64,000 nt of DNA from Nymphaea colorata (Eukaryota > Streptophyta > Magnoliopsida > Nymphaeales > Nymphaeaceae), in NCBI RefSeq assembly GCF_008831285.2, contig NC_045138.2, positions 2,582,143 through 2,646,142 of the forward strand. Direction: 5' to 3'. Shown piece by piece: positions 22,556 through 34,414 of this stretch (position 1 is its first letter; every line of letters begins with the position of its first letter). A program made the translations under genes and the position numbers. Below the pieces are notes generated by a model. The model saw only the letters and a program-made list of their open reading frames with translations, searched no databases and was not told the origin of the DNA.

Positions 22556-22858
22556 TGGAGCCTGTTCGGGCCTAGGAAAACCAACCCGAGCTATATCGGG
22601 CCAGCTCGGGTCGGTCGGATGGGGTTCGATTTTAGTTTTTTTTAATCATTTTTATTTAATAATAATACATATTTTATTATTAAAAAGTATTTTTATGTTT
22701 GAAAATGTTATTTTATATTTGAAAAACATTTTTTATTTTAATCAGGCCAGGCCGGAGTGGGTCCGAGCCCGGGTATCGAGCCTGAACTCAAATTTCGAGC
22801 GTCGAGCCGACCTGGGCCTGACTCTTATCAGGTCGGGCCGATGCCCAAGTCTATTAGG
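22556..22858. repeat. GGGCC/CGGGC-ended AT-core repeat
   Basis: GC-rich ends ('gttcgggcctagg', 'gggccagctcgggtcgg' on the left; 'gcctgactcttatcaggtcg', 'ggccgatgcccaagtc' on the right) bracket an AT-rich core. A similar layout recurs at about 57470-57710. It looks like another non-autonomous element family; no exact target-site duplication was found. Confidence 0.5.
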
Positions 22859-22861
22859 AGT

Positions 22862-25689
22862 CTCTGTCCAAAAGATAATGCCAACTTGAAACCATATTTT
22901 AATTAGTTACATCTTTGGTCCGTAGCTGATCGGACTGATGAGTAGGTGAAAACCCGACCATATTCTAATTAGTCAAGATATAGCATAGTTGATCAGGTTA
23001 GTGGGCCTGTGAAAACTTATTGTCATGAGTGCTACTTATTTAAACTACAAACAATGAGCTGCCCTCCATTTTCATGTTACAAAGTAACCCTAAACACCAA
23101 AGTTATGAAGGAAAAAAAAAAAACCGTTTCCACTTCTCAAGAAATCACTGAAATTTGGATGATCTACCAAGCAGACGCATTAAACGACCCTCTATAATGG
23201 GCGGAGTGAGCACACATTCATTAACAATCATAATTTAATTAGAATCGAATATCGAATACATAGTCTATGGTTATTTTCTAATGATAACCTCAAGAAACAT
23301 CATATTGTGAAATCGAATTTGGTGAAAACATAGTGTTTTTGTCAGTTTTCCAAATCTGATTTGCCTGTTCGAGTGACAAGACCAAAACAATGTTTTCTTG
23401 TAAAAAATTCTCCCCAAAAGACAAAAGGACGCAAGAGTTATTTACACCCTTTCAAAAACATTATTTTGTCAACACTCAACTTTTCACAAGCTCAGCCTCG
23501 ACGTCGCCCAAAACACACCTTAAAAACAACTTTTTGCCTCCAAAACGGAGTAAATTAAATTGTTGAACCACACCTAGAAGTAGTGTTGGGAAACACAAAT
23601 TGACCCAAGGTTGAAGAGAAACTGAATCTTCACCTTTGAATTTGTAATGTTTAGGTTGCAAATTCACCTCTAGCGCGTGCTCATGACGCTAAAAACAAGG
23701 CATTATAAATAATTTGTCCAAGATAACTTGTCAATGACAGGACTGAGCATATTCCCCTTTTTCTGTACAGTGGGGCCAAAAATGAATATACCACTTTGGT
23801 TTGTTGAAACAAAAAAGTGAAACGGTATATTTTTCAAAGAGTATCATGGATATTCTGGGCACACAAATAACAACCCTTAACAAAGTGAAGGGAATCTAGG
23901 TATCGAGATCACACACACAATCAGTCAGAAGTTATTCTGCCAAATGTATTGAAGGTCCTTTTACAACTACCATTGTTTGCAACCCTATTACTAATATCTA
24001 TCTGAAACCATTTTCAACATCTCAACTTCTCTGGGAAGAGGCCAAAAGCAGAGATGAACATCTGGTAGATTATCAATAAGAAAGAACTTGTTAAATTTTT
24101 GAGAATGTCCTTATACAGACAAAAGAGACCAGAAAATACCAGCTCTCGGGCTGCGCTTCGACAGGAAGGCCCAATACAGACTACCTGTACATCAGATAAG
24201 CCTATGAAGATTTTATGCACAGAATAAGGTGCCTTAAATAACAATGGAAGCTTCAAAGGTTCAAGAAGCAAGAAGCAGCTCTTCTGTTTATCCAGAGTTC
24301 GAAACAGATAAACCTCCAAGAAGTTCAAATCGACAACCCCAACAAGGTGCAGTTAACAACGGCCCCGATTCAGCAGCATACCTAAACAAGCTAAATTTTA
24401 AGAATAAACAGCAAAGAAGCACGACCGTTGAACCCTTTCTCACCTGACTGAGAATTTGAGGTGAGCAGACATTAAAACAGGAGCTCTTTTTCTCTTACGT
24501 AAATCATATTTATTCTGACAAGATGAATCTAGTTGATCTATTCTTCCTGCAATGCTAAGGAATGGAAAACTGGAGGGTGTTTAATAGCTTCAGATTAAGG
24601 ATAGGGATTAAGACATAAAGTATGACGATCGCTTACAAGCTGGCTTCTAGATAATCCATTCCATTCAAGAACAGGGCAACCTAATGCAGGTTTACAATTT
24701 GCAATGACAGTACTTCATAAATCAACTAGACAAGCCAGAAGATGCATCCAACAAACATGATTTCACCTCGAGACACAGAGAGTGAGTGCTAAGCAGTTCT
24801 CCCAGTTGTCCACCGTTGTGGCATTTCCCAGTAGACAGGAAGAAAGGGAAAAAAAAATGGTTCGCTTGCATAAAAATGAATAATGCCATTAAGTATGAAA
24901 GACTAAATACTAAACTAGTTCCCACCAGCTAGGGTTGTTGCAGAAACGAGGAAACTCCCAACCAACAAGTGTAAAACATACCAATACGTCAAAAATGCCC
25001 AAGTCCTTTTGGGTAAAATAATGCAAGTACTTTGGTCGTAATATCTTTTTGAGAAGAAAGAGAAAAACAAATTTGTCAACGGACGAGCTATATGGCCGTT
25101 GCGAAGACGAAGTTTTAAGCGTTCAAAGTTTCCACTTCAGAAGCAGTCGAACCAACCCAGTAAACACATGGTAAGACGTTTAGGTAAAGCATCGAGATTC
25201 TGGTAAATCGTATGAAGAATTAGAAAATGAAAGAGTTGAACAAGGAAAAGGTTTCATCAAGTCTTAGATAGGAATCTTGTCAAGATCGGTCCCCAAGAAA
25301 AACTTTGCTTATCTTTTATTGCAAAATCAGGAATCAAAAACCTTAATTGAGTGCAAAATCAGGAATAAAAAACCCTTCAAGCTATGCCTATGATTGCTCA
25401 AGAAGACCAGCAACCAAGTGCAAAATTTCTCCAGAAACTAAAGTTCCTAAAATTTATTCAAAATAAGTAAAGGTTATATTTCATCATCCCTAGACAATGG
25501 AAAATCTAGTCCTCATACTCTAAATAAAAATGAAAGGAAAAAAAAAAGCAGAAAAACAAAATTGTGCAGAGCATTAGAAGAGATGCAATGACTCACCACC
25601 TCTCCCATTTATACAATGTCAACAAGCTAGCTTCTGGCGATGAGAGCAAGCACTGCCGAATTCCAATTGAAACCGAATTTTCACCATCA
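22862..25689. other. intergenic spacer 3' of purF, nothing recognised
   Basis: Mixed, mostly AT-rich sequence. A small hydrophilic ORF at 24244-24447 (plus, 67 residues, starting MEASKVQEARSSSSVYPEFE) has an ATG but no recognisable domain and no clear promoter; I do not call it a gene. The last few hundred bases before 25690 probably hold the purF 3' UTR. Confidence 0.4.
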
Positions 25690-27447
25690 TCAATAATTTG
25701 CCGCTACTTTACGCAAACTATCACCACCATAGGAATTCAAGTCTTCCACCTGGCCGTCATCCTCCTGCTTCTGCTGACCTTTATAGGGATCAACAGGATA
25801 ATTCAAAGAGAAACAAGCGTAGCAGAACCCCGAGCTCTCCTCCCCAAGCAATTTCCTCAAATTCTCCAGCTTGAGATACGCAAGCGTGTCTGCTCCTATG
25901 AACTCCCTCACCTTCTCGACGCTCATCCTGTTAGAGATCAACTCCTCTGACTCCGGCGTGTCGACACCATAATAACAAGACCCGATGATGGGCGGGCTGG
26001 CGATCCTCATGTGCACCTCCTTCGCGCCCGCCTCCTTGAGAAGCCTAACGATCTTCGTAGATGTCGTCCCCCTAACGATGGAATCGTCGACGACCACCAC
26101 CCTCTTCCCTTCGAGCACCGGCCGGACGGGGGCAAGCTTCAGCTTGACGCCAAAATCCCTAATCTTCTGTGACGGCTCGATGAACGTCCTCCCCACGTAG
26201 TGCGACCTGATCAAGCCTTGCTGGAACGGCACCCCTGCCTTCGCGGCGTATCCAAGAGCCGCCACTACCCCGGAATCAGGCACGGCGATGACGACGTCAC
26301 ACTCGACGGGATCCTCCATGGCGAGTGCCTGCCCGAAATGGTACCTGGAATTATAGACTGAGCGCCCAAAGACAACGGAATTCGGCAGGGAGAAGTATAT
26401 GAGCTCAAAGACGCAAGCTTTCCTCTCCATGTGGGGAAGGAGACAGAGGGAGGTGATAGAGAATTCGCTGCCATCGGCGTCGAGGTCGCGCTCGACGACG
26501 ACGACCTCGCCTGGATTCACTTCGCGCTCGTATGTCGCTTCGATGAGGTCCAGAGCGCAAGTCTCAGAGGCGAAGACGACCGCTCCGTTGCTCCGGCGGC
26601 CCATGACGAGGGGCCGGAATCCGTGAGGATCCCGGACCGCCACGAGCTTGTCCTCTGTAAGGAAGACGAGCGAATAGGCGCCCTCCAGCTGTTCGCAGGC
26701 GTTGACGATACGGGCGACGAAAGGCCGCGCCTTCGAGATAGCGATCAGGTGGAGAATCACCTCGGTATCGGACGAGGTATTGAAGATGGAGCCCCGCCGC
26801 TCGAGGGCGGAGCGGAGGGCAGGGTAGTTCACGAGGTTTCCGTTATGTGCGACGCCAACGGAGCCGAAGTAGTAGCCGTAGACGAAGGGCTGCACGTTCT
26901 TCAGCTTCGACGAACCAGCCGTCGAGTACCGCACGTGGCCAATCGCCGAGTTGCCCACAAGCTGCCGGAGGCTCTCGTCGTTGAAGACATCAGTGACGAG
27001 GCCGAGCCCCGTGATCGAGATAGGCGCGGCCCGCCGGCCGCCGGCGGTGGGGGATGACGGCATGGAGACGATGCCCGCGCCCTCCTGGCCGCGGTGTTGC
27101 AACGAGTGGAGGGCGAGATAGCAAAGCCGCGCTGCCTCAGGGTCGCCGTAGATCCCCACGATGCCACACTCGTCATGAGGGCGATCATCGCCGGCTTCCA
27201 CCTGAGCTGCCCCGAAGTAACCGACTTCATCTCGGGAGTCAGGCGACCACGGTGTCAGGGATTTGCACGACAAGGCGCAGAAGGAGGAGGGTTTAGGGCT
27301 TTGGGAGGGGGAAACGCCGCACGGCCTTTGCAGGAGGGAGAACGACGACCGAAGAGGGCGGCAGGAGGGAGAAGAACACACCGGGGCTTTCTGAAAAGAC
27401 TGCGGGCGGGGTATTAATGTTAGGGTTTCCAGCGAGAAATTTGCCAT
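25690..27447 (-). CDS. ASE/purF: amidophosphoribosyltransferase, plastid (purine step 1)
   Basis: This enzyme catalyses the first committed step of purine synthesis in plastids: PRPP plus glutamine to phosphoribosylamine plus glutamate. It is a single exon of 585 residues; the ATG is at 27447-27445. Residues 1 to about 90 are a Ser/Pro-rich transit peptide plus propeptide. The N-terminal-nucleophile glutamine amidotransferase domain starts at Cys94 (DECGIVGIYG) and includes LQHRGQEGAG and GHVRYSTAG. The phosphoribosyltransferase domain carries the PRPP loop VVVVDDSIVRGTTSTK (about 450-465). Cys345, Cys491, Cys542 and Cys545 match the [4Fe-4S] ligand pattern of the Bacillus-type enzyme (236, 382, 437 and 440; the first spacing is 146 in both). 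It is intact and GC-rich against an AT-rich background. Intronless structure is usual for plant ASE genes. Very sure of function. Confidence 0.98.
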   Translation of the reverse strand: MANFSLETLTLIPRPQSFQKAPVCSSPSCRPLRSSFSLLQRPCGVSPSQSPKPSSFCALSCKSLTPWSPDSRDEVGYFGAAQVEAGDDRPHDECGIVGIYGDPEAARLCYLALHSLQHRGQEGAGIVSMPSSPTAGGRRAAPISITGLGLVTDVFNDESLRQLVGNSAIGHVRYSTAGSSKLKNVQPFVYGYYFGSVGVAHNGNLVNYPALRSALERRGSIFNTSSDTEVILHLIAISKARPFVARIVNACEQLEGAYSLVFLTEDKLVAVRDPHGFRPLVMGRRSNGAVVFASETCALDLIEATYEREVNPGEVVVVERDLDADGSEFSITSLCLLPHMERKACVFELIYFSLPNSVVFGRSVYNSRYHFGQALAMEDPVECDVVIAVPDSGVVAALGYAAKAGVPFQQGLIRSHYVGRTFIEPSQKIRDFGVKLKLAPVRPVLEGKRVVVVDDSIVRGTTSTKIVRLLKEAGAKEVHMRIASPPIIGSCYYGVDTPESEELISNRMSVEKVREFIGADTLAYLKLENLRKLLGEESSGFCYACFSLNYPVDPYKGQQKQEDDGQVEDLNSYGGDSLRKVAANY

Positions 27448-27557
27448 TGTTGCAGAGGAGACACAGGAAGGCGGCGACGGCGACGACGACGATGACGATG
27501 ATGAATTTTTCCTCTTTTTCCCTCTTTTTTCAAGGTTTTCTTAAAAAACGGACGAAA

Positions 27558-27565
27558 CTTATATA
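27558..27565 (-). promoter_or_regulatory. likely TATA box of purF
   Basis: On the minus strand TATATAAG lies about 110 bp upstream of the purF ATG, in the correct orientation. No other strong core element is seen nearby. Confidence 0.45.
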
Positions 27566-27774
27566 CTCATACAAGGAACCGTCCATCTCGAGATGGACGG
27601 ACCCGCATTTCTCAACTTCATTCCAGTTACCTTTTCAAGAAAAGTACGATTCCCGATATTTCTTTCCGCCGAAAGACGGTGACCGGTGTTTGTTTTCTAA
27701 TAAAGACTAAACTGTCCCTCTTCTCCCGGGTCTGGATCCGAGTATGACTTCGCCCCGATCGGATTTAGATATGA

Positions 27775-28174
27775 CCCGGGTGAACACGAGCCCAAGTTAA
27801 GTCAGCTGACCTCTGGCTCAACTCGAGTTTCGAGAATAGGTCAACGGAAGCAGCTCAACTAGACAGTTACGTATTAAGTTCGAGCTCGACTGGATATTCA
27901 TCGTTACGCGTTGAGCTCGAATTCGATTCAATTAAAGCTAGATAGATTCGTTTGATTCAAAGAATTGTCATTGTTACGTGCCCATTTCGAGTGCGACAAA
28001 CTCGTAAACTCATTTGAATATATCAACTTGATTAAAGCTCAACAAACTCGATTAAGGTTCGAGCTCGACTGGATAGGTACGTCTTGAACTCGAAGTCAAC
28101 TCGATTATTTGAACGAGTCGACTCATAAACTCGAGTTCGACTCATTAAGCAAAGGACTCAACACGACACCCTTA
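27775..28174 (-). repeat. GAGCTCGA-type hAT-like miniature element, inverted copy
   Basis: The right end (...cacgacaccctta) and the flanking 'tgagtcgactcgttcaaataatcgag'-like interior match, in reverse, the element at 29614-29966. The left end near gggtgaacacgagccc matches the other terminus. No clear 8-bp flanking duplication was found, so it is an older or rearranged copy. Confidence 0.6.
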
Positions 28175-28886
28175 GTAGCACTTGGGAGTGTGGAACTCTT
28201 CGGTTAAGCTAGTTTGATTTAGGTGATCCAAAACGGAGGCAAAGAAGATCCTAGTTGCTAAATTTTCCGGATGGTTTTAGGATCCAATTGGGTTGCTAAA
28301 TTGTTCGGGTCAGAGATCCATGGTTTTAGGATCGGATCGGGTAGGACGGAAAGAGGATGCGGGAGATTAGATTTGGAAGGTGTGGGGCCCTTAAGATATT
28401 GTGGGCGTTGGCGCCAGACGCTCCCAATCTTATCAGGGGGAAGGTTTGAGATTCCTCTCCACCCTTTCTAAGGCAACTTTCTCAATCAACTCACTCCAAT
28501 CATGCAACTCTCATAGCAACAAAATAAATAAACAGTTGTTAGTCAATGTATGGTATAGTTTCTTTTTTTTTTTCTTTTTTTTTTTAGTTTTTTTCATCTT
28601 TTATTTTGAAATCATTAATAATCAAGATGATTTCTTGCAGTGCATGTTTGAATATATGGAACTCAATTTCTTACCTAATTTGTTTAATTTTGTGTAGCTT
28701 TTATTGTGAGCATTGAGAAGTTAACAACGTTTTTTTTTTAAAAATATATAGGAGATACTTTAATGCCGGTACTAAAGATCCATAATAGCTCCAAAACTCC
28801 CTATATCACAGTTTTGCGTTTGTCTGGAACTTTCTATTGATTTTAGACTAAAGTGCTAATAAAGTTTTATATATTCAAACGAACTA

Positions 28887-28926
<40 letters not shown>

Positions 28927-29605
28927 CGATTTAATTATACTAAATGCCTAATGCTGCCCAATGTCTAAAATTTTAAATATTTGTTTTTGGAAAATGGTCA
29001 CTTAGCATGCATAGCTATAGTTTATGTGGTGCGCTGATAGTTTATAATATCATTAGTGATTATTTATGGTCATTTTAAACTTTAATATATGTATATATAT
29101 ATATATATATGAGAGAGAAAGAGAGCAGAAGCTGCTGCATACTCTATGTATATTTGATCATCTAAAGGAACCAGGATCAAGACATCATCTAACAAGGGCT
29201 GCTCTAGGTGGTAGGAAGAATTAGCCGTTGAGAAAAAGCACGATGGTCAATGTCATTGTTATGGGAGAATTCTAGCTCCTCTAAGAAACATGTGCATGAT
29301 AATCAATTTACCATTTAATAATTTTGGTCAATCACATATTCCTTGCTATTCAAATACATTCACGCTATAAGAAAGATTGCCTTCTATGACGTAGGTGGTG
29401 CTTGCATCACTGATTTGCCGCAGCATGCGTGCTTTTCGTGATGAAAAGTATGTTGCGTCACAAAAGCCTTGAACTAAATGACATGCCTGTTGTAGTGTCA
29501 GTTGGATCTGGTAAAATAAGGAAGTCCAAATTGGATTTGTCAATTTGGTTCAGATTGTCTGCAGGTTGAAATTGAATCCGGGTCTAAGATCTGATGAAGA
29601 TTCTA
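28175..29605. other. intergenic with (TA)n tracts
   Basis: AT-rich sequence with (TA)n at about 28884-28925 and 29085-29110, the latter running into a GA-rich stretch, and a T-rich tract near 28560-28585. No gene seen. Confidence 0.5.
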
Positions 29606-29974
29606 TCAGATTGTAGGGGTGAACAACAAGTCGAGCTACTCTAGTTCGACTCGTTAAAGCTCGGTTCGTGAACAAGTTCAACTCGAGTCATTTGCTTAAC
29701 AAGTCGAGCTCGAGTTCATGAGTCGACTTGTTCAAATAATCGAGTTGATTTGAGTTCAACACGTAACTACCGAGTCGAGCTCGGGCCTTATTCGAATTTG
29801 TCGAGCCTTAATCGAGTCGAGCTCGAGCTCAACACGTAACTGCTGAGTCGAGCTTGAGCTGATTTCGTCGAGCTATTCTCGAGTTGAGTCGAACTCGAGG
29901 TTGTATTAGTCAAGCCAAGTTTGAGCTAACTGAACTCGGGCTCGACTTGACTCGTGTTTACCTCTATCTGATTG
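29606..29974 (+). mobile_element. hAT-like miniature element with 7/8 target-site duplication
   Basis: The element is 29614-29966 (353 bp). It begins TAGGGGTGAACAACAAGTCG and ends CTTGACTCGTGTTTACCTCTA-like sequence, an imperfect terminal inverted repeat. It is flanked by tcagattg (29606-29613) and tctgattg (29967-29974), an 8-bp duplication with one mismatch. The interior is GAGCTCGA-type and non-coding. Confidence 0.75.
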
Positions 29975-30690
29975 CATACAAAATGTCAGATCTTATGTCA
30001 GTCGAATTTTCAAACTCCGGATCCAGCCCGAATCGGAACCGTTTATGTCCTACATTAATTAGATTGATAAATTTATCTCTGATTGGATATGGTGACGACC
30101 CAACCAAGACCTTCACAAGATAGTATTTGCCAGTATATGAGTCCTGTCAAACCTGATAAGTTAATCAAATCCAAACACTATGTCAGAAGATCTTTAAAAG
30201 ATTTAACTAACATGAATTTAAGCATGTTTCACAAATAATATATACTTATTTTTTTTTTATATATATAGCGAGTCACAATATCTTTTATTATAATAAAGCA
30301 CAATCGTCATTGACACTACATCACCACCACTTTGATAACATTTATTATTGATTAAGGTAAATAACAACTATCTTCCACAATTGTTTATAACCAAAACAAG
30401 TTCAAAGCACTGTTTGGTAAGAAGCTATCAACATGAAAATCTTAAGTGTGCATATTTATCGATTATAATAACAATATATGACCAATCAACATTTAAAGAT
30501 GAAAGATTATTTAGATATGCCTTTAACGAACATATTAGTTCGGCACATTATGCACATGAAGCACGAGCTTCTTTCCACATATACGTGAAAGAGAATATAT
30601 ATATATATATATATATCACAGAAAGATTATTGCTTATTGTCTGAAGTGAGAAGCAAAAATATTTTGATAAAGACATGACAACCTGTGCAG

Positions 30691-30753
<63 letters not shown>

Positions 30754-32340
30754 GATTGCACCTTTGAGATCCATTGTGACATAGCAAATCTTAACCTATT
30801 TGTCATGGGTTTTTAACCATCTCATTATTGCGGTTGACCAATGACATATTTTAAGAATGAAACAGTGGGACGAAAGGAAATCTGTCGAGGGCCAGGAGTT
30901 CCAAACAGGAACATGTCTAAGATCATGAACTTGGATTTGTTCGTGAAAACTGATATTGGCTTTGGAGTTCGCGAATTTAGTCATGCTTGGCTTGAAGTTT
31001 GAATCTTACGGAGGATATTGTTTCATAGGAAATATGTGGTGTTAATGCGAAATGATGATCTTTCTTGGATTGTTAATTTCTCGCTCACCCGAAACTCCTT
31101 TGTCTTTTGGATTAGCACAAGCTCTAGTTTAGCAAGTGCACATGGAATGAATTTGATCCAAAAAATGCGCGTGATATGTGCTTTGGATTGATCTTTGCAA
31201 GCCAATAATTGACTTCATAATCAGATATATGTCATAAGCATACCATGGCTCTTTTATGAGGGTCCAGTGCTGTGTTGGCAGGGATTGATATTCATTTTGC
31301 TGGGTTAAATGTTTGATTCGGTCTTAAAATCCTCATTTTGCTTTGATAAAAATGTAGATCTCAAATCTTGAAGATCTCGAATCAAAGTAGATCAGAGGGA
31401 ACCAAAAGGGACATCAATAGTATTGTGACAAAATATCTGCACAAATCCATGTTATGAAACAAGTAGCAGCCCATAGTTTTGTCTAATGTTTCTAAAATGT
31501 GAGCTGGTATGATAATTTAAGCATGACAGCTCCTAAAAATTTCCTTCAATTTTGACTTGAGGTGATGCCCTATGGTATCTTAATGCAATCAACAAATCTA
31601 GCATAGTTGGTAGGGCTAAGTAGCGTGTTGTCGATATGTTTCCAGTTTAATTCTTATGAGCGCTACTCTTCTGTACAGTGACATGTATGACGCTCAAGTT
31701 GAAGAGTGTATCATATGACCACACAGATCTCGAAGCATATTTGGATCCTAAGGGTGAGGAGAAGGGAGAGGGTCTTCGGCCTCTCGCTCAGGAGGTGAGA
31801 TTCCCTCCTCTCACCCAAACAAGTCTTATTCGGGTCGGATTCAAATATATAGCATTCTGGATCTGGTATGAATTTTCCATGCTTTACGGGCTTCGGTTCT
31901 GGTTCCTTACATTAAAGCTTGGCAGTCCAGATCCAACAGCGTCTACAATCTTGAGGCAGGACAGTTCCATGGGCCAGGAAAGCAACAAATCAGAATGCAC
32001 CATTGGCAGAATTCCGGGGTCGCTACCGGGTTTGCTCGAGTTCCGACCCAAATCCAAATATGTTTTTTGAAGTACTGATAAGAATGGGATCCAAGATGGC
32101 ATGCTTCTGGATGCATTTTCTGTATTTTGGGCTAGGAAGTGCTCCAGTTCATGCTCAAGAGAAACTATATCCAGATCCACTTTTCGAGACTAAATCCAAT
32201 AGGTCAGACCCAAAACCCGATCCATTTATATCTTGATCTTCAAGCGCCAAATCGGGGTCAACCGAACCGACCACGCACCAAGACAAGACTCTCTTGCTCT
32301 GGTGGGACCCACACATCAAAAACGGGTGAAGGCACCATCA
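29975..32340. other. intergenic with simple repeats, no gene
   Basis: AT-rich spacer with (TA)n at about 30594-30616 and a compound (TA)n-(GA)n tract at about 30692-30752. Short ORFs at 31678-32236 and nearby overlap each other on both strands and show no domain. No gene recognised. Confidence 0.45.
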
Positions 32341-32341
32341 G

Positions 32342-32444
32342 CTGACGTGGACCATGATATTTCCAACGTGGCAAAAGTTATCCAATCACGTGCCGAATTA
32401 CTCCGGTGGGTCCCGACACGTGTTGCTCTATGCCCTTTATATAA
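32342..32444 (+). promoter_or_regulatory. promoter of the DUF506 gene: G-boxes and TATA
   Basis: CACGTG occurs at 32387-32392 and 32417-32422, the second within GACACGTGTTG. Further ACGTG motifs lie at about 32344 (TGACGTGG) and 32365. TATATAA at 32438-32444 follows the second G-box by 15 bp. The ATG is at 32637, after a leader with a (CT)15 tract at 32541-32570. Such G-box/ABRE clusters fit abscisic-acid, light or stress (bZIP/bHLH) control, by inference. Confidence 0.6.
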
Positions 32445-32538
32445 GCCTCCCCCCAAAGAGGATGATTTTCTATCTCTCTCTCTCTCTATGGTGACTCCAT
32501 CTCTATCTGAAATGAGATAGGAAGAAGGAAGAATTAGC

Positions 32539-32571
<33 letters not shown>

Positions 32572-32636
32572 GCTAGATCTCATTTTCTTTGTGAGAAGGG
32601 GATAGGAAGAAGAAAGGATTAGGATTTAGGACAGTC

Positions 32637-33591
32637 ATGGCTTCTTCTTTCCTCACCTGTAAGGATGATGTGGAAGATAAGCTCTTGCAGTTGTATGGTG
32701 AAGAGTCCAGCAAACTAGACTTTGATGATGATGATGGTGGTGGTGGTGGTGGCGGCCGCGGTGGCGGCAGCGATGATGATGATGGGGAGGAGCAGGTCGT
32801 TGAGAACACTAAACAAGATGACCAATTCTGGGAATCACAAAAGGAATTGGTAGAGGTAACCATGAAATTCTTCATTTTCTTGTTTGGAAAAACTTTGATT
32901 TCTTTTGGGATCAAGTGCATGGAACAGAAATTGAGAACTTGGAATGATGAAGCTTTCTTCTTCCATGTGTGTCTGAAATTATATGAGAGCTCTGGCTGCA
33001 TAAAGGATAGCAGATTATGTTAAGAAAGTCACAAATGGATATTCAACTCCCATTCTCTCTTTAATTACGAAGGTTTTAAGCTCAATACTCTAACTACTGT
33101 GATGGAGCTTAGTTATACTTTATTAGCTAGAAAAGAAAACGTACTATATATACAAAGAAGCTGGTTTTCTTAGAGAGAGAGACAGAGAGAGTTGAAAGAT
33201 CATCGATTAGATCATTAAGTTTAATGTGGAAGATAAAAAATTATTTTCTTTCCTGACTCGCTCTTGATCTTTTGCAGGAGTTTCTGTGTGTAAGGAGCTT
33301 GCACGAATTGTCTTTGAAGCGACATGTGAAGAATGCAGTTGATAGCGCCAAGAGGGGATCGGGAAAATGGTGCTCCACCTCATGCACCAACGCTACCAAC
33401 GGCGGTGGCGGCAGCGGCGGCGGCAGTGGCAGTGGCAGTGGGTGTGGGCATTGCCTGCGGGAGATTGTGACTAACCATCTTGGAAGGTGCGGATATCGTG
33501 CATCCATCTGCAGATCCGAATGGAAGGCCAACAAGAGCAAGAGCATTCTCAAAGGTACCGGCTTCCCCACCGCCGCCAGCTCTCCACCCCC

Positions 33592-33630
<39 letters not shown>

Positions 33631-34414
33631 ATATATACGTTTTCAGACAAAATCCACATATCTCTCTCTTTCTTGTATATAGATCAGTTTTTTCTTTTTA
33701 GTAGTTCGCTCACCGATCCACATATTATCTGTTCATATCTTAAACGAAACCTGTCCAGACCATATTGTATCTTATTCAACAAAGTTATATATATTTTCTC
33801 TAGTTTAATAAGAATGTGGGAAACTATTATATTAGATGGCATGGATCTTTACCTATTAACTCTCATTTTCGTTCAAAATGCCAAGATAATTCATACCAAC
33901 AAAGGCGAAGATCTCCATTTTCATTCTCTGTTTAGTGAAGAACCAAGCATTGATTCTTCTCATGCTAATGAATGTTTCAGGATCCCATGAATACATAGAA
34001 GTGATAATCGAAGCAGCAGCTTGCAGAAAGGAAATCAGCTACATAATTGAAGTAGATTTTCGGTCAGAGTTTGAGCTCGCGAAATCCAGCAGTGGGTACC
34101 AGCAGATAGTGAACCAACTGCCCGAGGTATATGTTGGCAAGCCAGACCGCCTGCGAATGGTTCTCCGAGCCGTTTGCAAAGCCATGAAGAGGTCACTGGC
34201 GGAGAAGAAGATGCATATTGGGCCTTGGAGAAAGTTTGGTTTCATGCAAATGAAATGGCTGGGGCCTAGTGTGAGGCAGGTGCCTGGTGCTTCACATATG
34301 GACAGAATGAAACCAACTGGGGTGCAAATGTTAAATAGCCAAGACTATGGCTCTCAAGAGCCTCTGTCTAGAATGGTTTTCTTCACAACCCCATTGGTTA
34401 AAGCAATGGGCTGA
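32637..34414 (+). CDS. DUF506 (PDDEXK-like) family protein
   Basis: This is a plant-specific DUF506 protein (TIGR01615, PDDEXK-nuclease-like fold); its biochemical activity is not established. Exons: 32637-32855, 33278-33554 and 33981-34414. Phases are 0 and 1, giving 309 residues. Exon 1 ends in the acidic/glycine-rich stretch DFDDDDGG...GGGSDDDDGEE (about residues 28-50). Exon 2 has a second Gly/Ser run followed by the conserved HLGRCGYRASICRSEWK. Exon 3 has the family block GSHEYIEVI, then EIVDF-like YIIEVDFRSEFELAK, the LPEVYVGKPDRLRMVL segment and MKRSLAEKKMHIGPWRK. The two low-complexity glycine runs are encoded by GGTGGT/GGCGGC repeats and are likely to vary in length. Introns are canonical GT-AG. 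Family call firm, function unknown. Confidence 0.94.
33597..33626. repeat. (CT)n tract in DUF506 intron 2
   Basis: A run of about 14 CT units lies 40 bp after the exon 2 donor, followed by TATATATA. It is a simple repeat within the transcribed region. Confidence 0.8.

Noticed and set aside
24244-24447. 67-residue ORF starting MEASKVQEARSSSS
   Set aside because: It has an ATG and a hydrophilic composition, but no domain, promoter, conservation evidence or neighbouring exons.
26431-27417. Long plus-strand ORFs opposite purF (26431-27057, 27094-27417)
   Set aside because: Antisense frames of the GC-rich purF exon; composition follows the real gene's codons and no family is recognisable.
31678-32236. 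Overlapping ORFs on both strands upstream of DUF506
   Set aside because: No domain, no splice structure and mutual overlap; they fit chance frames in a GC-neutral stretch.
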